A stretch of DNA of 23,410 bases from a virus, in the IMG/VR virus record IMGVR_UViG_3300030331_001547, positions 1 through 23,410 of that record; one strand, written 5' to 3'. Of this stretch, positions 22,186-23,410 are shown piece by piece; the stretch's first letter is position 1; each line of letters starts with the position of its first letter. The notes below the pieces were generated by a model, which had not been told where the DNA came from, searched no databases, and saw nothing but the letters and a program-made list of their open reading frames with translations. The position numbers and the translations under genes were made by a program.

Positions 22186-22988
22186 ATCTCTCCTAAATTA
22201 TAATCTAACATCTCTACTTCATCAGGAAACCTACCGTCACTTTCAGAAGCTATTAAACTTTTATATAATACAAGTGCATTCATATAAAGTTTTCTACCAT
22301 CATTAATTATTTCTTTACTTAATTTAAATGTGCATATACAATGCGGCTTATCTTTCTCAATAGCGATAATATAATAATCATCGTACCCCAAAGCATCAAG
22401 ATAATAAGCCGCTTGCATGTGATAACATGAATTAAGTATAATATCTAAATACATTTTTGGATGTGCATTTCTAGTTGTTTTTAAATCAACTATATACTTT
22501 TTTGAATTATTAATTGCATCAGGTTTACCCTTACAAAGTATATCTACATCTTCATTTTTCCATGTATATATTTTTTCTACTTCGTCACACCCCCTTAATA
22601 AATCTATATGTTTGTGATTTACTAACTCTTCATACATGCCCATCATAGTTTCATAATTCTTTGTGCTAATAGGTTGTCTGCCTTTTAGTTGTTCATTAAA
22701 CTTTGCTAATGTTGTTTTACCTAAAGTAGTTCTTTTGTCTACGTCTGGTTCTTTAACATAGTTTTTTGTAAACTTATCCAAACCCTCCAATGCTAACATG
22801 TGAAACGCTGTTCCAAATTTCATTGCTTGGGTTGGGGTAATGGGGTTTTCTAACCTATACATATAATGTTTAGGGCATTTATCTATAAATGATTTTAACA
22901 TAGAGTTAGATAAATACATACAGTCCTCATAGTATGTGTGGTCTGTTACTTCTGGGTCTTTAATTAATTTAATCTTTGGTCTTTTCAT
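22173..22988 (-). CDS. PD-(D/E)XK exonuclease (RecE/Cas4-like, DUF3799 type)
   Basis: 271 residues. Layout of the family: LSNSMLKSFIDKCPKHYMY near 26-44, FGTAFHMLALEG (58-69, with His63), KGKPDAI (153-159) giving acid D157, YIVDLKTTRNA (165-175) giving D168-x-K170, and YHMQAAYYLDAL (189-200) with Q192. These are the metal and catalytic positions of RecB-like single-strand or 5'-3' exonucleases such as phage RecE-type enzymes. The likely role is recombination or end resection during phage replication, usually paired with a single-strand annealing protein; none is visible in the window, but the operon continues upstream beyond the edge. The start ATG overlaps the preceding gene's stop by four bases. 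Confidence 0.85.
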   Translation of the reverse strand: MKRPKIKLIKDPEVTDHTYYEDCMYLSNSMLKSFIDKCPKHYMYRLENPITPTQAMKFGTAFHMLALEGLDKFTKNYVKEPDVDKRTTLGKTTLAKFNEQLKGRQPISTKNYETMMGMYEELVNHKHIDLLRGCDEVEKIYTWKNEDVDILCKGKPDAINNSKKYIVDLKTTRNAHPKMYLDIILNSCYHMQAAYYLDALGYDDYYIIAIEKDKPHCICTFKLSKEIINDGRKLYMNALVLYKSLIASESDGRFPDEVEMLDYNLGEICEI

Positions 22989-23209
22989 CTTAATATATAT
23001 TTTGCAATGGTAGTGTTGTTACCCCATCTGTTCTTTACTTTTAAATCTTCACTAATTATATTGTGTCCATCTTTTCTTAATTCATATATGGTTGCTGATA
23101 ATCTAGTGTTACCTAAATCTCTAATTGCATCTAGACTAGTTATATGTTTAAACTCTTTAAGGTATTCTAATAGTCTAGTATAATGAGTATTATTTCTTCT
23201 CTTTATCAT
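22985..23209 (-). CDS. Winged helix-turn-helix DNA-binding protein
   Basis: 74 residues. LLEYLKEFKHITSLDAIRDLGNTRLSATIYELRKDGHNI (about 13-51) is a compact helix-turn-helix with a recognition helix (TRLSATIYELRKDG), followed by a wing strand pair ending in TTIAKYIL. It matches a small phage helix-turn-helix family (HTH_39-like, from memory). Such proteins are usually encoded beside recombination exonucleases and may regulate the early operon. It overlaps the upstream partial gene by 20 bases and the exonuclease by four. Confidence 0.75.
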   Translation of the reverse strand: MIKRRNNTHYTRLLEYLKEFKHITSLDAIRDLGNTRLSATIYELRKDGHNIISEDLKVKNRWGNNTTIAKYILR

Positions 23210-23410
23210 TTGTATTCGATTTTATGGTGATTAATACACCTGGTTTAACTTTGTTGTATTCATACGGTTCTAAAACAGGTAATAAAAAGTCTGCATTATC
23301 ATCCTCTATCCACTCGTACTTAACCATAAGGTCTTGTACAGTTTGTAAAGGATTAACATAATCAAACTTTCGTTTACTGTTTCTAATAAATTTAAATGAA
23401 ATTGTATAAG
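23190..23410 (-). CDS. C-terminal part of an unidentified protein (5' end outside window)
   Basis: An open frame on the minus strand runs from the window edge to a TAA at 23192-23190, giving 72 residues. It contains FIRNSKRKFDYVNPLQTVQDLMVKY in two adjacent blocks, then EWIEDDNADFLLPVLEPYEYNKV and a beta-like end KPGVLITIKSNTND. The 20-base overlap with the helix-turn-helix gene and continuous operon spacing support it as real. No family recognised. Too little is visible to judge function. Confidence 0.6.
   Translation of the reverse strand, partial: YTISFKFIRNSKRKFDYVNPLQTVQDLMVKYEWIEDDNADFLLPVLEPYEYNKVKPGVLITIKSNTNDKEKK

Noticed and set aside
22055-22306. Plus-strand frame of 83 residues covering the region of the membrane microprotein
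   Set aside because: Antisense to an operon of recognisable minus-strand genes; no domain; the microprotein on the minus strand explains the gap better.
22774-22782. TTATCCAAA, one mismatch from a DnaA box
   Set aside because: Lies inside the exonuclease coding region; single isolated near-match expected by chance in AT-rich DNA.
1-23410. CRISPR arrays, tRNAs, rRNA, insertion sequences, integrase or attachment sites
   Set aside because: Both strands were read for evenly spaced repeats, cloverleaf-like T-loops (GGTTCRA), transposase or integrase motifs and inverted-repeat ends; none was convincing.

Overview
This window is part of the genome of a tailed bacteriophage, almost certainly one infecting a marine or other environmental Bacteroidota host, most likely a flavobacterium. 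The evidence is: very AT-rich DNA; A-rich sequence instead of Shine-Dalgarno sites before most starts; a perfect Bacteroidota-type -7 box (TAnnTTTG) before the structural operon; one gene product with what looks like a type IX secretion (T9SS) C-terminal sorting signal, a system confined to Bacteroidota; and a giant virion-type protein whose RNA-polymerase-like signature resembles that of crAss-like phages and related Cellulophaga phages. No rRNA, tRNA, CRISPR array or insertion sequence was seen. No stretch longer than about 60 bases is without a gene.

Layout. (1) 1-10969, + strand: one giant reading frame of at least 3654 residues that may begin upstream of the window. It combines Gly-rich hydrophobic segments, a long charged coiled coil, an HExxH metallopeptidase-like site, an RxP...DxDGD double-psi beta-barrel signature, and a C-terminal part with further hydrophobic segments. 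This is the architecture expected of a packaged and ejected protein, possibly a virion RNA polymerase. (2) 11023-12794, + strand: probable structural proteins (a tandem paralogous pair, a small Lys/Gly/Pro-rich protein, a beta-rich protein), driven by a promoter at about 10992. (3) 12796-14542: two exported proteins, an outer-membrane beta-barrel candidate and a secreted protein with an LDL-receptor-class-A-like Cys/Asp motif and a T9SS-like C-terminus. (4) 14548-19241: a tightly packed cassette of very small, very basic proteins mixed with envelope and lysis functions (small membrane proteins, a thioredoxin fold without catalytic cysteines, a YkuD-like endolysin candidate, a three-helix-type holin). 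(5) 19299-21006: an unknown gene and a calcineurin-like (Mre11/SbcD-type) phosphoesterase behind their own promoter. (6) 21041-23410, - strand: a convergent operon, ended by a good intrinsic terminator at 21007-21034, encoding nucleic-acid functions: a winged-helix protein, a PD-(D/E)XK exonuclease, a 33-residue membrane microprotein, a gamma-glutamylcyclotransferase-like protein, an HNH nuclease and a stand-alone DnaA domain-IV-like protein.

The most striking unexplained pattern lies in region 4. Six separate small basic proteins, most with no other obvious similarity to one another, end in Q-x-D at the extreme C-terminus, preceded at a short distance by GG followed by Ile or Met. One of them repeats the GG unit seven times. 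This looks like a shared C-terminal tag, perhaps for packaging or processing, and is the best candidate here for an undescribed system. Functional names rest on motifs read by eye; no database search was possible.
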